A stretch of 45,616 nucleotides of DNA from a virus, in IMG/VR virus record IMGVR_UViG_3300048592_000115, positions 1 through 45,616 of that record. One strand, written 5' to 3'. A program made the translations under genes and the position numbers. Of the stretch, positions 23,866-36,084 are shown one piece after another (within the stretch, counting starts at the first letter, position 1; every line of letters starts with the position of its first letter). The notes beneath the pieces are model-generated. The model was not told where the DNA came from. It saw nothing but the letters and a program-made list of their open reading frames with translations, and did no database searches.

Positions 23866-24313
23866 GTTTAATATATAAAAGAAATGCTTCTTCGGCGGTT
23901 TTACAATACCCTAAGAATATTCTTTTCCCTTTATAATATATTCTTGATTGCCAGCGCTTACCACAACGATTCACACCCTTAAACCCGCTCGTATTATTCC
24001 TAGCTATTTTTGCGTTAGCCATGTTCTGTTCTGCTGTAACGATTCTTAAATTCTTTTTACGATTATCTAACCGGTCGCCATTAATATGATCAACAAATCT
24101 ATCGTCACCCAAATTCAAAACCTCTCTGTGCATCATTATTTTGCCTTTCCATGTCCCTCTTTTTATGCGCCTACCTCTATTAGCATATCCCCTGGAACTC
24201 ATATACCAGCCATGTTTATTTATCCTTTCAAAATCTTCATCATCTACAATGGCTAATTTTCTGCCCTTAGTAACCCTTTCTTTTAAAAGTATTAATTTCA
24301 TATTAATAAGCAT
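23825..24313 (-). CDS. HNH homing endonuclease with AP2-like DNA-binding end, 162 aa
   Basis: The N-terminal half shows GRKLAIVDDEDFERINKHGWYMSS; the HNH core is MMHREVLNLG, VDHINGDRLDNRKKNLRIVT, AEQNMANAK; the C-terminus has the AP2-like SGFKGVNRCGKRWQSRIYYKGKRIFLGYCKTAEEAFLLY. This is a typical free-standing mobile endonuclease. A second ATG at 24301 is possible. It overlaps the methyltransferase by 41 bases, so it probably inserted between the fibre block and the sugar-modification genes. Confidence 0.9.
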   Translation of the reverse strand: MLINMKLILLKERVTKGRKLAIVDDEDFERINKHGWYMSSRGYANRGRRIKRGTWKGKIMMHREVLNLGDDRFVDHINGDRLDNRKKNLRIVTAEQNMANAKIARNNTSGFKGVNRCGKRWQSRIYYKGKRIFLGYCKTAEEAFLLYIKHGQQLKGEYFRMG

Positions 24314-24349
24314 TAATTATCTCAAATTGTTGTGCCTGTTCCCATTCGT

Positions 24350-24793
24350 TCATTTAACTGTAAATGGTTCGGTATAAAAATTATACTCTATTGTTCTTCC
24401 CATTGTAAGTTTATAAATTACCCTGCATGTATACCTATATGTTTCTGGTACTAAACTCACAGGGACATCAACCGCCCTTACTTCATTATGATCTCCTACT
24501 GTATTATTATTTGATCTTTCCGAAACCTGGTAAATGATTCCATCCTCAAAGGCACACTGCATTGTAGCTGGAATATTCATTAGTTTGGTGAAGTCCGATC
24601 TATACATTAAGATTCCACCATTCTCAACCTCTGGTGTAAGAACTTCGTATACACCATTACCGTTCTTATCAACCTTATCAAATTTCAGTATTTCAAAAGG
24701 GTAGTAGCTCATATAGGCATAAAATATCATTATGCCAAAAGCTAGTAATAATACTAAGTAGCTGAAGTAATCTAATAAATCTTTAAATTTCAT
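24350..24793 (-). CDS. Membrane-anchored protein with external beta domain, 147 aa
   Basis: Residues 10-30 form a transmembrane helix (YLVLLLAFGIMIFYAYMSYY), followed by a soluble domain with VYEVLTPEVENGGILMYRSDF, VPVSLVPETYRYTCRVIYKL and a C-terminal strand pair. The architecture suits an inner-membrane spanin-like or envelope protein. It overlaps the upstream XhlA-like gene by four bases, so the two may act together in lysis or entry. Confidence 0.6.
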   Translation of the reverse strand: MKFKDLLDYFSYLVLLLAFGIMIFYAYMSYYPFEILKFDKVDKNGNGVYEVLTPEVENGGILMYRSDFTKLMNIPATMQCAFEDGIIYQVSERSNNNTVGDHNEVRAVDVPVSLVPETYRYTCRVIYKLTMGRTIEYNFYTEPFTVK

Positions 24794-24981
24794 AGTTGTA
24801 ACCCCCTTGTTAAAGCGGTAACAACCGCAGTTAAAATTAATCCTATCACTCCATATACAAGTTTCTGAATGGTAGATAGTCGTTCATTAAGTATCTCACA
24901 CTTCGTAGTTAGCTTGGCTACCTTTTCTGAAAGTTCTCTAATTGCTTCTGTGTTGTCCCTTGTGTCTTGTGCGTTACTCAT
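24790..24981 (-). CDS. XhlA-like coiled-coil membrane protein, 63 aa
   Basis: A heptad coiled coil (residues 6-40, IRELSEKVAKLTTKCEILNERLSTI) is followed by a C-terminal transmembrane helix (VYGVIGLILTAVVTALT). This is the layout of XhlA/hemolysin-type holin partners. It is far from the lysin gene but could still be part of the lysis machinery. Confidence 0.6.
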   Translation of the reverse strand: MSNAQDTRDNTEAIRELSEKVAKLTTKCEILNERLSTIQKLVYGVIGLILTAVVTALTRGLQL

Positions 24982-25424
24982 TATGCAGCTTCATAAGTAA
25001 ATGTTCCAAACACCTCATCATCATCGTCTTGCGTAACTGGTACTGCATGTGTCATACTGCCCTTTGTTGCGTATGTTCCATCGGTTGATGTTACAAAAAA
25101 TCCCCCTGTTGATAATATGTCTAATTGGGTATATACACCACCAGCACTATTATCCCTCAAATATGCTGCCCCAATAAAGTTCGGCCTACTTCCATCAGTC
25201 GCCCTAGCTGCTACTGGCAAGGCAAAGCTAATTGCTCCAGATGCACTTGTAGTACTTCCCCACTTATAATATATACGCCCGAACACCGTCTTGCCTATTT
25301 GACAATAATATCCAGCAGTTGTCCCATTTCCTATTGTTAAATTAGTCCAAGTCGGGGTGAAACTATTCCACGCATCTAAGTCTACACTTGTAAATGCTTG
25401 ATTCTTTAAAACTGTAGCTGCCAT
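24981..25424 (-). CDS. Stand-alone fibre-tip domain protein, 147 aa
   Basis: From residue 15 to the end ([36 protein letters not shown]) it is paralogous to the C-terminal 130 residues of the collagen-like fibre at 26039-29350 ([36 protein letters not shown]). It appears to be the same beta-structured receptor-binding tip, present as a separate small protein. Confidence 0.75.
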   Translation of the reverse strand: MAATVLKNQAFTSVDLDAWNSFTPTWTNLTIGNGTTAGYYCQIGKTVFGRIYYKWGSTTSASGAISFALPVAARATDGSRPNFIGAAYLRDNSAGGVYTQLDILSTGGFFVTSTDGTYATKGSMTHAVPVTQDDDDEVFGTFTYEAA

Positions 25425-25440
25425 AAGTTTAGTTTAATAA

Positions 25441-26022
25441 TTAAGCCGCACTAACGAGATATCCAGTAAAATAATTGTTGTAAGCTGATACAACTAATGC
25501 TAAGGCAGTCCCACCATAAGCCCTTATATCTGCTGTTTTTGTCGCCGCCATATATATTAATGCAGAACCAGTTGATACATACACCTTAGATGCTCCTACC
25601 TCCATTTCACCACCTCTTGCCTTTTCCGAACCATCATAAAACAGTGAACTAATTACATATCTTGCAGAGCCATCAGCTGTTGTGGCTATTTGCCAATCAA
25701 AATGATAATAACCATTAACAGGCGCAGTAAATGTCCCATTAGATACATCGTTCCCAGTGTCAAACACTTCGGTATCATGTTGAACTTGTGCGAAAGCCCC
25801 ACTGCCTGTATTAGCCGCTGCGTTTCTATAAACATGAAACCTTATATTTAAAGTTGGAGCCGAATCAGTATAGTTTATAACTGGATTAGTTAATGTCTTA
25901 TTAGTTAATGTCTGTGTATCACTTGTTCCTACTACATCACCTGCTGGCATTGTCTTGCCATACCCGCCAATATATTCCCATGTGCTAGTTGCGTTATTGT
26001 ATATTTTTAATCTTCCCGCCAT
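25441..26022 (-). CDS. C1q-like domain fibre protein, 193 aa
   Basis: Residues 58-193 match a C1q/TNF-like jelly roll: IRFHVYRNAAANTG, VFDTGNDVSNGTFTAPVNGYYHFDWQ and a final strand before SAA. The N-terminus (RLKIYNNATSTWEYIGG, DTQTLTNKTLTNP) is a common phage fibre adaptor. C1q heads often cap collagen-like stalks, and this gene lies directly next to one. A trimeric surface-binding tip is inferred. Confidence 0.75.
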   Translation of the reverse strand: MAGRLKIYNNATSTWEYIGGYGKTMPAGDVVGTSDTQTLTNKTLTNPVINYTDSAPTLNIRFHVYRNAAANTGSGAFAQVQHDTEVFDTGNDVSNGTFTAPVNGYYHFDWQIATTADGSARYVISSLFYDGSEKARGGEMEVGASKVYVSTGSALIYMAATKTADIRAYGGTALALVVSAYNNYFTGYLVSAA

Positions 26023-26038
26023 TTTAAGTGTTTAATAG

Positions 26039-29350
<3,312 letters not shown>

Positions 29351-29366
29351 TTTAGGTTGCTAAGAA

Positions 29367-29735
29367 TTAATATTCGATATATACATAAGCACTATGTGTG
29401 CCATCTGTTGTTTCCGTTGCAGTAATCTTTATATCTTTAAAAGCAAAATAATCAAGATCCAATGCATAGATTTTATCTGCATTTGCAGTACCTGTATCAT
29501 AGCTTGCTACCCTTGTTATCCCTTCTGAAATTGCATTTGCTACATTATCTACCAAGAGATTGTAAGCATGATAAGTGGTTCCATCTAAAGATGCTGTTAC
29601 TGTAAATACGGTCTTTCCCGAACTATGGTTTGTTCTTACAAATCTGCATACCACCTTCTTCGCACCCTCGATATTAATAGCATTTGATGTTGTAGTTGCT
29701 GTTACTGCATTTAGTGCTGTTACTAATGTTGTCAT
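29367..29735 (-). CDS. Beta-rich structural protein, 122 aa
   Basis: Thr- and Ala-rich with alternating strands (KKVVCRFVRTN, KTVFTVTASLDGTTYHAYNLL, FKDIKITATETTDGTHSAYVYIEY). This type of small beta-sandwich is common next to phage capsid genes. No exact family; probably a virion decoration or fibre-attachment protein. Confidence 0.55.
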   Translation of the reverse strand: MTTLVTALNAVTATTTSNAINIEGAKKVVCRFVRTNHSSGKTVFTVTASLDGTTYHAYNLLVDNVANAISEGITRVASYDTGTANADKIYALDLDYFAFKDIKITATETTDGTHSAYVYIEY

Positions 29736-29758
29736 TTATCTTTTCTAAAAAGTATTTA

Positions 29759-29786
29759 TTGGAAGGGAGTGCTCGCTCCCTCCCAA
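29759..29786 (-). terminator. Strong hairpin between structural genes
   Basis: In the sense strand TTGGGAGGGAG pairs with CTCCCTTCCAA through one G.U pair, with a 6-base loop. It is followed by TAAATAC and a short T-run (CTTTTTA). It may act as a weak terminator or mRNA 3' stabiliser below the capsid genes. Confidence 0.5.
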
Positions 29787-29794
29787 TTCCAAAT

Positions 29795-30337
29795 TTAAGC
29801 CGGTAATACTCTATAAGCCACATGAACTTTGAGTGTGCCAGCTGCTGTACCCGGCTGGGTATAAGCTGTTCCATACAAATTCAATGTACTATTAGCAGTC
29901 AATTTAATATCAGCTGCTGAAAGAGCTGCTACAAAAGCAATATCATCTTCTGTATCTTTTAACAAATCTGCATCTGCAATAGCCGCTGAAACCGCTGTGG
30001 TTCCTTGCCTAATTACTAGGTCATTGTTTCCACCAGTATAAGCCGCAGTATTAAAATCATAAGATAGAGTCGCACTAATGAACTCTAAAATATATCCCGC
30101 ACCAGGAGCTGCTACTAATGGGGCACCCGCTGTATGACCAATATCACCAGCATCTGTACCGACAATATTAGCTGCTGTCAAAGTTACAGTTGCATACTGA
30201 ATAACCTTAGGATCAATCTCACTTGAACCGACAGAGGCTGCAGTTGCAGTTAAGTTACCACTAGAATCGATTACCTGAGTTCCACCGACATAATACCCAT
30301 CAGCAGAATCTACTCCAGAAAAATGTGTGTTTGCCAT
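29795..30337 (-). CDS. Head-fibre or surface structural protein, 180 aa
   Basis: The N-terminus HFSGVDSADGYYVGGTQVIDSSGNLTA is a motif seen in phage head fibre or decoration proteins. The C-terminal 120 residues form a beta-rich, Ala/Thr-rich domain (YILEFISATLSYDF, LKVHVAYRVLPA). It lies one small gene away from the major capsid protein. The A/T-only leader has no Shine-Dalgarno. Confidence 0.6.
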   Translation of the reverse strand: MANTHFSGVDSADGYYVGGTQVIDSSGNLTATAASVGSSEIDPKVIQYATVTLTAANIVGTDAGDIGHTAGAPLVAAPGAGYILEFISATLSYDFNTAAYTGGNNDLVIRQGTTAVSAAIADADLLKDTEDDIAFVAALSAADIKLTANSTLNLYGTAYTQPGTAAGTLKVHVAYRVLPA

Positions 30338-30411
30338 AATTTTAATTTTAAAAACCCTAAATATTTTCCCTGTTTTAACCTAACAGGTCTAACGGGTTGT
30401 TAAGGAAGAGG

Positions 30412-30627
30412 CTAACTCTTATGACCTGTATGTTTATACTTATTGTAAAAATCAATGGTTTGCTTACGAAGGGTGCTGATTCGCTGTGCTTCCTCTGGGG
30501 TATCTGCCTTTTTTGCAGCTTCCCCAAGTCTATCCATGCGATTCTCAAAAGCCTTACCTTTTAAGTTGTGTGCGTGCCAATCATTTCGATTAAGCACATT
30601 TTCAACATCAGCACCCTCGTAATTCAT
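30412..30627 (-). CDS. Small helical protein, 71 aa
   Basis: Charged and helical (ENRMDRLGEAAKKADTPEEAQRISTLRKQTIDFYNKY). It starts six bases after the major capsid stop, so it is expressed with the capsid genes. Function unknown. Confidence 0.6.
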   Translation of the reverse strand: MNYEGADVENVLNRNDWHAHNLKGKAFENRMDRLGEAAKKADTPEEAQRISTLRKQTIDFYNKYKHTGHKS

Positions 30628-30632
30628 TGTTT

Positions 30633-31598
30633 TTAACTATAAACAGCACCATCACCTTTGGAACCCCAGAATCCTCTCCAGTCGCTCCAGCCGGTTGATG
30701 CCATAAATCTTACTTTCCAGTACATCACATCATTTTTGAATCCAACACTATCATCCTTTTCAACGGAGATCTTGTCGGCCCACTTGAATTTCAGTTGATG
30801 ATTTCTACTATCCTGCAAGAACCAAGCAGTATCACTACCACCAGCAAATGCGCCTAGTCTCTTCCAGACGATTATTGTTGGAATTGTTCCACCAGCAATT
30901 TTGTTCATGGATGCATTATAAACATTCATGTCATTGTCAGCGGTTCCACTTCTAAGATCAGATTTGGTAATTATCAAAGCCTCTTTTCTAAGTGCTAAAG
31001 GAACGATAAGCTTGTCTGCAAAAATGCCAAGTACATTACCTCTATCAGATAATGCCTCTTCCATTGCAATCAGTGCAGTTTCCAAATTTGCTTCAGTAAG
31101 GGTTATACCACTTGCACTAGCATTTGATTGTGCAGTTCCACCATCGGCTCTATTGTGAGAAGGATCGCAAAGACTATCATTATCACCATAGCTTGTGTAA
31201 GCACCAAATGCATTTCTCAAAACTGAGGCGGCAATATCCTCTTCTTTCCAAGCGGCTGCTTTACCAGCTTCTCTTGGAACTTTAGAAACTAAATCCATTC
31301 TCTCGAATAGTTTGGTTTCGTAAGAAATTGCTACTAAGCCTGAGTATTTGGTTGGTGTGTAGGTTGTTGCATACTGCTCAATGAAGCTATCTTCGGGAAT
31401 TGTTTGTCCCTCAGTTACGCTACCGATCATTGCTAAACCAGCATAAGTCATTTCTTTATCGTTGTACACATCTTGTGATTCAACTTTAAAGACATTTTCC
31501 AATTTTGGAGCTTCCTCTGAATATGCTTCGAGTACATGCTTCTGCACAGCAGGATCTATAAGATTGCTAAACTGTGCAATTGTCATTGGACTTGCCAT
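30633..31598 (-). CDS. HK97-fold-type major capsid protein, 321 aa
   Basis: It has major capsid protein features: TPTKYSGLVAISYETKLFERMDL, a central helix region (KVPREAGKAAAWKEEDIAASVLRNAF), then LIVPLALRKEALIITKSDLRSG and a C-terminal part (DTAWFLQDSRNHQLKFKWADKISVEKDDSVGFKNDVMYWKVRF) resembling the Mu gpT/HK97-fold group. Its place after the scaffold-like and decoration-like genes fits the usual order. No maturation protease gene is seen. Confidence 0.8.
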   Translation of the reverse strand: MASPMTIAQFSNLIDPAVQKHVLEAYSEEAPKLENVFKVESQDVYNDKEMTYAGLAMIGSVTEGQTIPEDSFIEQYATTYTPTKYSGLVAISYETKLFERMDLVSKVPREAGKAAAWKEEDIAASVLRNAFGAYTSYGDNDSLCDPSHNRADGGTAQSNASASGITLTEANLETALIAMEEALSDRGNVLGIFADKLIVPLALRKEALIITKSDLRSGTADNDMNVYNASMNKIAGGTIPTIIVWKRLGAFAGGSDTAWFLQDSRNHQLKFKWADKISVEKDDSVGFKNDVMYWKVRFMASTGWSDWRGFWGSKGDGAVYS

Positions 31599-31622
31599 GT
31601 TCGTTTAATCCCTATTCAAAAA

Positions 31623-32087
31623 TTAATTAAAGACATGCTCATAAAGCACATACTTTCCAATTGAGGTATCACTGTCTACCCCAAAACCTTTGGGATTATA
31701 CTCCAGACAAAACAAAGTTGCCTCTGTAGTATCTGAATGTGAACTAGTATCTATCCCCATCTCTCCTGTTGCACCAATAGCGTCTGCATACTCTCCAACA
31801 TGAGTTGCTGCGAAAGTAGTACCGACATTATCGTTGTCTGCAATTACCATTAAAAAGGGTGTTACATTGACTTGTACTCCAGTTGAACTTGCGGTGGCTG
31901 CTTCTAAAGCAACACCAATATTTTCGGGATCACCAGCATCAGAGATGACTAATTCTCCACTACCATCAAATGTCAACAGGTCATACTTTGCGAATGTTCC
32001 ACCACCATTGAATTCAAGGATCACATCGGAAACTCCCAAGAGAGAACCGACTGGCCTGAACCCATAGAATGTTCCTGAAAATGCCAT
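31623..32087 (-). CDS. Capsid decoration-like protein, 154 aa
   Basis: Residues 28-60 (NGGGTFAKYDLLTFDGSGELVISDAGDPENIGVALEAA) resemble small capsid cement/decoration proteins of the DUF2190-like beta-fold. A second beta half follows. Gene order scaffold, decoration, capsid is standard. Confidence 0.65.
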   Translation of the reverse strand: MAFSGTFYGFRPVGSLLGVSDVILEFNGGGTFAKYDLLTFDGSGELVISDAGDPENIGVALEAATASSTGVQVNVTPFLMVIADNDNVGTTFAATHVGEYADAIGATGEMGIDTSSHSDTTEATLFCLEYNPKGFGVDSDTSIGKYVLYEHVFN

Positions 32088-32108
32088 TTCTATTAAATTA
32101 AAAAATAT

Positions 32109-32957
32109 TTATCTTTTGTATTTGGCGTACTCCTGTTCGGTCATACCTAGTTTAGCCGCCATGCTCCGTTCCTGCTGACTTAAATTTGCAGATACGGCTT
32201 TAGCAGGTTCTCCAGACATTTCACCAAAAGAAGTAGCATTGTCTGCGTTCTTCTCTGCTAACCCTTCTAAATAACCTTCTTCTTTCTCCGATCCTCTTCC
32301 TCCTTGCAATTGTGCCAGAAGCGTATTGTATGAACTTACCAACGCATCCTTGTAGGATAGTGGTTGCACCTTCATTAAAGCTTTTGCTAGAAAGTCTACC
32401 TTATCAGCAAACTCTGCTACCAATTGCCTGTCTTCCGGTGACGCATCCATATAATTTTTAGGATTCATTTCCGGTACAGCTTCCATGAACTCTAGTTGAG
32501 ATTGCTTGACATACTGGTCAAGTGTCATTTCATCCCGTATCTCCTTCTTTATCTTGTTGATATCGATTGGAACATCGGGTTTCTTTTGCCCATCCTCAAC
32601 CTTAACTCCCTCTTCTTTCTTTTCCCAAATGCCTGGTCGTGATTCTCTTATTCGGTTTAAAGCATCAGTTACCTGTTGCTCATCCAGTCCCTGCGACTTT
32701 AAATAGTCGGTAGTCCTGCCTTCATCCTTTAAGAGCCACTCCCCATAAGTTTGTAATTGCTTTTGATATTGGGAGTTCTGAGATTCCAGTTGCTGTGACT
32801 TTTTCTGTAATCTTTCAAAATTTATAGCTTCTTCTGGTTCCTCTTCGTGAGCCTCGCTATCGGGCTGGGAAGCTTCTTCGGATTCCTCTGTCGTATCAAG
32901 AACTTCTTCTTGAGGGATTTCGGTTTCCTCTGATGGAACAAGGTTTTCCTCGTTCAT
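32109..32957 (-). CDS. Scaffolding-like protein, 282 aa
   Basis: The N-terminal 45 residues are extremely acidic (EETEIPQEEVLDTTEESEE), then a coiled coil (FERLQKKSQQLESQNSQYQKQLQ), a helical centre and a basic C-terminal end (LSQQERSMAAKLGMTEQEYAKYKR), typical of scaffold proteins that bind capsid subunits through their C-terminus. It lies between portal and capsid genes. Confidence 0.75.
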   Translation of the reverse strand: MNEENLVPSEETEIPQEEVLDTTEESEEASQPDSEAHEEEPEEAINFERLQKKSQQLESQNSQYQKQLQTYGEWLLKDEGRTTDYLKSQGLDEQQVTDALNRIRESRPGIWEKKEEGVKVEDGQKKPDVPIDINKIKKEIRDEMTLDQYVKQSQLEFMEAVPEMNPKNYMDASPEDRQLVAEFADKVDFLAKALMKVQPLSYKDALVSSYNTLLAQLQGGRGSEKEEGYLEGLAEKNADNATSFGEMSGEPAKAVSANLSQQERSMAAKLGMTEQEYAKYKR

Positions 32958-32973
32958 ATTAAATTGTCTAAAT

Positions 32974-33012
32974 TAAAAAAGCTGTGGCTCCATTAAGGAA
33001 TTACACAGCTTT
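32974..33012 (-). terminator. Intrinsic terminator upstream of the scaffold gene
   Basis: Sense arms AAAGCTGTG (33012-33004) and CACAGCTTT (32986-32978) enclose a 17-base loop and lead into a six-base T-run. It follows the promoter-like element at 33025-33053, so it would end or attenuate a very short transcript, or end readthrough from the portal genes. Confidence 0.6.
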
Positions 33013-33024
33013 ATGCTTAAGTAA

Positions 33025-33053
33025 AGGATATAATATATCTGTATATATGTCAA
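33025..33053 (-). promoter_or_regulatory. Candidate promoter before capsid genes
   Basis: TTGACA (33053-33048), a 17-base spacer and TATCCT (33030-33025). It starts four bases after the upstream stop codon. The -35 is perfect and the -10 matches at four of six positions. Confidence 0.35.
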
Positions 33054-33056
33054 TTA

Positions 33057-33332
33057 TCACTTCTTTTTCTTCTTCTTTGATTTCAGTTCTATAAAGTTCT
33101 TTACTATCTTTTTCAACTCCTTGTCCCTTTCCCAGGCCATATAATGTCCCAACTGTACTGCGTGCTGTATCCTATCTTCCTCTTTAATGGGAACCACCCT
33201 AAAGCTTAGATCTTTCATCTCTTTTATGATAAGGTCGTGCAGCTTTTGCAAAACATGAAAATCCGGATTATCTGCTAAGTTAAGCAGGATTTGTAATTCA
33301 GTTTCATTTAAACTGTTGAGGTTGTCCTCCAT
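33057..33332 (-). CDS. Small basic-tailed protein, 91 aa
   Basis: Helical with a C-terminal lysine run (ELKSKKKKKK). It overlaps the portal gene's 3' end by 29 bases. No family recognised; the position suggests a head-assembly accessory. Confidence 0.55.
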   Translation of the reverse strand: MEDNLNSLNETELQILLNLADNPDFHVLQKLHDLIIKEMKDLSFRVVPIKEEDRIQHAVQLGHYMAWERDKELKKIVKNFIELKSKKKKKK

Positions 33333-35661
33333 TATTTTGCTGATAAGAAGTAGGATTATTCATATTCTTTGGCATAGATGGAGGCATTGGCACCTGCTGT
33401 TGTTGTGGCTGTTGTTGCTGTGGGGGCTGTGTAAAGTCCCTAGTAGCCATTAAAGCCTGTGCTTCCCTCTCGGTTGCTGGTAATATGTCTACGGATAAGT
33501 GGTCTGCTAAACTCCTTGCCACCTGTGTTAATTGGTTATACTGCTCCATTAACATTGGATTTATCATGGGCTGTCCCATCATGCCGGTCATAGGATCTAT
33601 TTGAGGAGGCATGGCTGTCTTTTCCATTTCCTTTTGTAATCCTACTATCTTTTCGTTCAATCCGTCTAAGAAGTTCTTCTCGTATAGATTATGCCTTTCT
33701 GACCTACCAGCTACCCCTGCTACCCATTGTCCGTTTATTATAGACTGTACATCCTCTATGGCGATCTCCACATCTTCCTTATCGTCAAATCCCCAAGACA
33801 ATGAAGTTTCTGGAGGTAGGCTCATTAGTTTTACCCACTCCTTAGCTAGTATTCTAGCATCATACAGCTTTACTCCGGGCATCATCTTGCTATTAGGATC
33901 GGATGGATCTATAGCAAAGGGCATCATTTGAGCCATTGCCATCTGCATCCTTTGTATCTCAGTAGCCCTGTCTTTCATCTGTAAAGCATGGGGAGCTATT
34001 CTAATATCTAAATCTCCTACGGTCTGCATCAAATCTGGGGTTAGTTCTATGGTTGAGTACTTATCCCAAACCTTTCTCAATTTGATTTCATTCTCCTTGT
34101 TCTCCACCTGATATCCCTGGATAGGAACACGATGGTACTTCTTTAAATACTCTACCTCTCCAGATTCTCCGACAGACTCTACTATTCTAGGTATGCTCCA
34201 CTTTTGTTTGATCATGCTCCAGGTCTGATCCCCTATATATTTATACGCCCAGCCTGCATTCTTTAAGAAAGAATTGACCGCAGCCTCCATTATTAGAGCA
34301 GATTGTTGTGTTGCAGTTGCAGAGATGTTGGTCTTTTGTAAGTTCATTTGAGCAGGATCTATTAGCGTAGCTATAGTTCCGTATCTTCCTAATGTGGAAA
34401 GTATCTGGAAGCTGTCCTGATTGACAAACTCATTATCTAAAGGAGCTATCTTGCTGGATAATGCTCTACCATCTACTGTATTTACCGGTATGAATTGGGT
34501 ATCTTCTTGAATTAACTGCTCGGTAAACTCTCCGTAAATCCCGGATTCTATTAAAAACTTCTGGTTCAATCCTCGATACACCTTGTCTATCATCATATTC
34601 AAGAGTATCTCGCTTGTGGATTGCAAATTCTCTAATAGATCGGCTATACCTATACCATTAAAGCTATCGTGCTTTTTAATACAGTCTATCTTGTGGAAGG
34701 TGTATCCTTTATGATTATAAGGAAGGGGAGCATCTATTATAAGAACATCATTGGCTACTACTATGTACTGGTCGTTCTTTACGCTTTCATACTCGTATAC
34801 CATTACTACATCTTTGGCTCCAATGTCGGGGGCTTTTGTAAAAGTGCTATCCTCCTCCTTGAAATCATCATCCTCTCCCTTTACTTTATCTACATTCTTG
34901 GCTTGAGGATTGTTCTTAAACTCCTCCTTGAACGCTTCCAAGCTTAACTTCCTTCTCCAGATCACATAATCTACCAGCTTATCGTTTCCCTGTAGCTCTG
35001 TACCTTTTGGAGATTCGTAAAACTCATGCCTGGGAATTGGTCTTAAAACAAATCCTTCAAATATAGTCTTCTTTTCTGGAGCTGTATATACTACTCCACC
35101 CTCCTTGACCTTTTCTGCTTCCTTTTCGTCAAAACCCTTGGTCTTTATAAACCTGACATTCCTTTCTATCTTCTTATATATCCATCTGGCAATCCCAGTT
35201 CCATGAATTAGTGCATCCCTATGCCAATCCGAAGCCTTTTGTGCAAAATCAGACTCGTATATGGCCCTGTCTATAGCAGAACTGGCGATTATGGCCTTGT
35301 CCTCATCTTCTGCTGTGTCCGGGACTGCAGTAAATACTACAGACGCATTCCTAACTCCGTTTAAAAGAGCTTCCACTCTTCCTGTAGTTTCTGGTAGCTT
35401 AACATTGCTTTTCCAAACATCAGAATCTATCGGTTTGTACCAGCCCAGCCATTGCTTTAGCTGTTTATCCCATCTTTTTAGCCAGTCCATGCCTCCGTTC
35501 CCACCATCTGCACCATGATAGCAGCTGGTTCCTCTGTAATCATTAGCACGATCAAAGTCTTTTAATACCTTTCTTGCCTTTTCATACTGGTCTTTGCTGT
35601 CCTTATTATCTTTTAAGCTATATTTATCCAGATAGCTTTTGTAATTTTCCTTATTCTTCAT
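33304..35661 (-). CDS. P22-type portal protein, 785 aa
   Basis: Length and layout fit podovirus portals: VKLPETTGRVEALLNGVRNASVVFTAVPD, SDWHRDALIHGTGIARWIYKK, RPIPRHEFYESPKGTELQGNDKLVDYVIWRR, DCIKKHDSFNGIGIADLLENLQSTSEILLNMMIDKV and NLQKTNISATATQQSALIMEAA, followed by a helical barrel and a Gln/Pro-rich tail (residues 750-785). The dodecameric portal forms the DNA entry channel. It lies below the terminase block and above the scaffold. Confidence 0.82.
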   Translation of the reverse strand: MKNKENYKSYLDKYSLKDNKDSKDQYEKARKVLKDFDRANDYRGTSCYHGADGGNGGMDWLKRWDKQLKQWLGWYKPIDSDVWKSNVKLPETTGRVEALLNGVRNASVVFTAVPDTAEDEDKAIIASSAIDRAIYESDFAQKASDWHRDALIHGTGIARWIYKKIERNVRFIKTKGFDEKEAEKVKEGGVVYTAPEKKTIFEGFVLRPIPRHEFYESPKGTELQGNDKLVDYVIWRRKLSLEAFKEEFKNNPQAKNVDKVKGEDDDFKEEDSTFTKAPDIGAKDVVMVYEYESVKNDQYIVVANDVLIIDAPLPYNHKGYTFHKIDCIKKHDSFNGIGIADLLENLQSTSEILLNMMIDKVYRGLNQKFLIESGIYGEFTEQLIQEDTQFIPVNTVDGRALSSKIAPLDNEFVNQDSFQILSTLGRYGTIATLIDPAQMNLQKTNISATATQQSALIMEAAVNSFLKNAGWAYKYIGDQTWSMIKQKWSIPRIVESVGESGEVEYLKKYHRVPIQGYQVENKENEIKLRKVWDKYSTIELTPDLMQTVGDLDIRIAPHALQMKDRATEIQRMQMAMAQMMPFAIDPSDPNSKMMPGVKLYDARILAKEWVKLMSLPPETSLSWGFDDKEDVEIAIEDVQSIINGQWVAGVAGRSERHNLYEKNFLDGLNEKIVGLQKEMEKTAMPPQIDPMTGMMGQPMINPMLMEQYNQLTQVARSLADHLSVDILPATEREAQALMATRDFTQPPQQQQPQQQQVPMPPSMPKNMNNPTSYQQNNGGQPQQFK

Positions 35662-35896
35662 TTTGTAACAGATATAAAGTATTTCTATTCCTGTGAGTTA
35701 TGGATACATCAATATATTCTGATGTATGTTTGTACTTCACAGCTTCAAATGTACCAAATCTAGCAGTTCTTAGCCAGTTTAAGTACCTCAGCACCTCGGT
35801 CAGTTCCGATTCGGTTACATAGACCTCGCTTATTATTATGCTGTCTGGATATATTTGCTGAATTATCAGTTTATTTTTGGCTGCCGTTTTATCCAT
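35651..35896 (-). CDS. Small hypothetical protein, 81 aa
   Basis: It overlaps the portal start by 11 bases and the upstream zinc-finger gene by 31. Predicted alpha/beta (IIISEVYVTESELTEVLRYLNWLRTARFG). No family recognised. Confidence 0.6.
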   Translation of the reverse strand: MDKTAAKNKLIIQQIYPDSIIISEVYVTESELTEVLRYLNWLRTARFGTFEAVKYKHTSEYIDVSITHRNRNTLYLLQNEE

Positions 35897-36084
35897 TGTC
35901 GTATTTTATGCTTCTTTTCCTTGTCAAGGTCAAGAAAATTGATCTCATACTCTGCAAATCTCTTGTAACAGGTAGGGCAAAGCAGGAATTCTTTTCCCGT
36001 TAGCTTTCCCCCCTTCCGTTCCAGCACCTTGATCGTTTGCAGGTTGGTTATTTTTTTATGGCAATACTCACACTCGATTATCAT
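35866..36084 (-). CDS. Small zinc-finger protein, 72 aa
   Basis: CEYCHKK near the N-terminus and CPTCYKRF at residues 37-44 form a four-cysteine zinc site, followed by a basic tail (KEKKHKIRQWIKRQPKIN). Probably nucleic-acid or protein binding. Its start overlaps the upstream stop (ATGA). Confidence 0.65.
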   Translation of the reverse strand: MIIECEYCHKKITNLQTIKVLERKGGKLTGKEFLLCPTCYKRFAEYEINFLDLDKEKKHKIRQWIKRQPKIN

